5,497 bases of DNA from an uncultured Ruminococcus sp. (GTDB lineage Bacteria; Bacillota; Clostridia; Oscillospirales; Ruminococcaceae), in the NCBI GenBank assembly GCA_945835085.1, contig CAMAIG010000131.1, positions 1-5,497 on the forward strand. The letters run 5' to 3'. The translations under genes and the position numbers were made by a program. Each line of letters starts with the position of its first letter. Position 1 is the first letter of the stretch. This document shows, piece after piece, positions 5,373 through 5,497 of this stretch. The notes beneath the pieces are model-generated. The model saw only the letters and a program-made list of their open reading frames with translations, had not been told where the DNA came from and did not search any database.

Positions 5373-5497
5373 GTGATCACCTTTCCCGATATTGATAACA
5401 AAATTATTTCCGATGATATGGATATGATCTATAACAGCAGATGCTCATGGGAAGATATAATGCAGTCGGAAGTATATATAACGGGTGCTGCGGGTAT
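5373..5497 (+). CDS. NAD-dependent epimerase/dehydratase/reductase, N-terminal part (cut by window end)
   Basis: Only 41 codons and two bases are present. After a GTG start come about 33 polar residues, including YNSRCSWEDIMQSE (20-33), and then VYITGAAG (34-41). This is the first beta strand and the start of the glycine-rich NAD(P)-binding loop of extended short-chain dehydrogenases, the family of nucleotide-sugar epimerases, dehydratases and 4-ketoreductases. A 30-odd residue extension ahead of the Rossmann strand is seen in some polysaccharide-cluster members of this family and absent from short ones. It begins 10 bases after the glycosyltransferase stop, so the two are tightly coupled. 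Next to an RfbH-type dehydrase a 4-ketoreductase finishing a 3,6-dideoxyhexose (paratose or abequose type) or a sugar epimerase would fit, but the catalytic Tyr-X-X-X-Lys lies outside the window and the exact activity is unknown. Confidence 0.78.
   Translation, partial: MITFPDIDNKIISDDMDMIYNSRCSWEDIMQSEVYITGAAG

Noticed and set aside
5371..5376. ATG directly after the AGGAGG at the end of the glycosyltransferase gene
   Set aside because: It is followed immediately by TGA; the GTG two bases later opens the frame that encodes the Rossmann motif.
1..5497. CRISPR array, insertion sequence, tRNA/rRNA gene or attachment site
   Set aside because: No regularly spaced repeats, transposase motifs, terminal inverted repeats or tRNA-like cloverleaf were seen on either strand.

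Overview
The window reads as chromosomal DNA from a Gram-positive anaerobe of the Clostridia, most like a Ruminococcus or related Oscillospiraceae. This is inferred from three things: a sodium-pump decarboxylase gamma/beta pair in the style of gut Firmicutes, strong purine-rich ribosome binding sites before every gene, and AT-rich intergenic regions with near-consensus sigma-A promoters between moderately GC-rich genes. The species cannot be fixed from the sequence alone. There are five genes: four appear complete, and a fifth is cut by the right edge.

Positions 1-1726, plus strand: the 3' end of a sodium-translocating decarboxylase operon. A small gamma-type subunit (oadG family, 56-445) is followed 30 bases later by the membrane beta subunit (oadB, 476-1672). 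A strong hairpin plus T-run terminator follows at 1683-1726. The carboxyltransferase and biotin carrier are not in the window and presumably lie to the left. Together such proteins use decarboxylation of a biotin-bound carboxyl group to export sodium.

Positions 1789-2743, minus strand: homoserine kinase (thrB), convergent with oadB. It has its own promoter (TTGACC, 17-base spacer, TATAAT with an extended TGA) and a Shine-Dalgarno site that favours the second ATG. The oadB terminator probably works in both directions and serves thrB too.

Positions 2776-5497, plus strand: a separate transcription unit starting from a perfect-consensus promoter (TTGACA, 17 bases, TATAAT) and a leader of about 160 bases. 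It encodes an RfbH/DdhC-type 3-dehydrase (2974-4323), with histidine in place of the PLP lysine and four iron-sulfur cysteines. Next come a polyprenyl-phosphate-type family 2 glycosyltransferase with two C-terminal membrane helices (4403-5362) and the first 41 codons of a NAD-dependent epimerase/dehydratase/reductase with a GTG start (5373 onward). This looks like the left end of a surface-glycan cluster making and transferring a 3-deoxy or 3,6-dideoxy sugar, a pathway best known from Gram-negative O-antigens. The divergent promoters at 2715-2804 mark the border between housekeeping metabolism and this accessory cluster.

No RNA gene, CRISPR array, insertion sequence or attachment site was recognised. 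The most interesting part is the deoxysugar unit. It resembles known enzyme families rather than a clearly unknown system, but the combination in a Gram-positive setting deserves follow-up.
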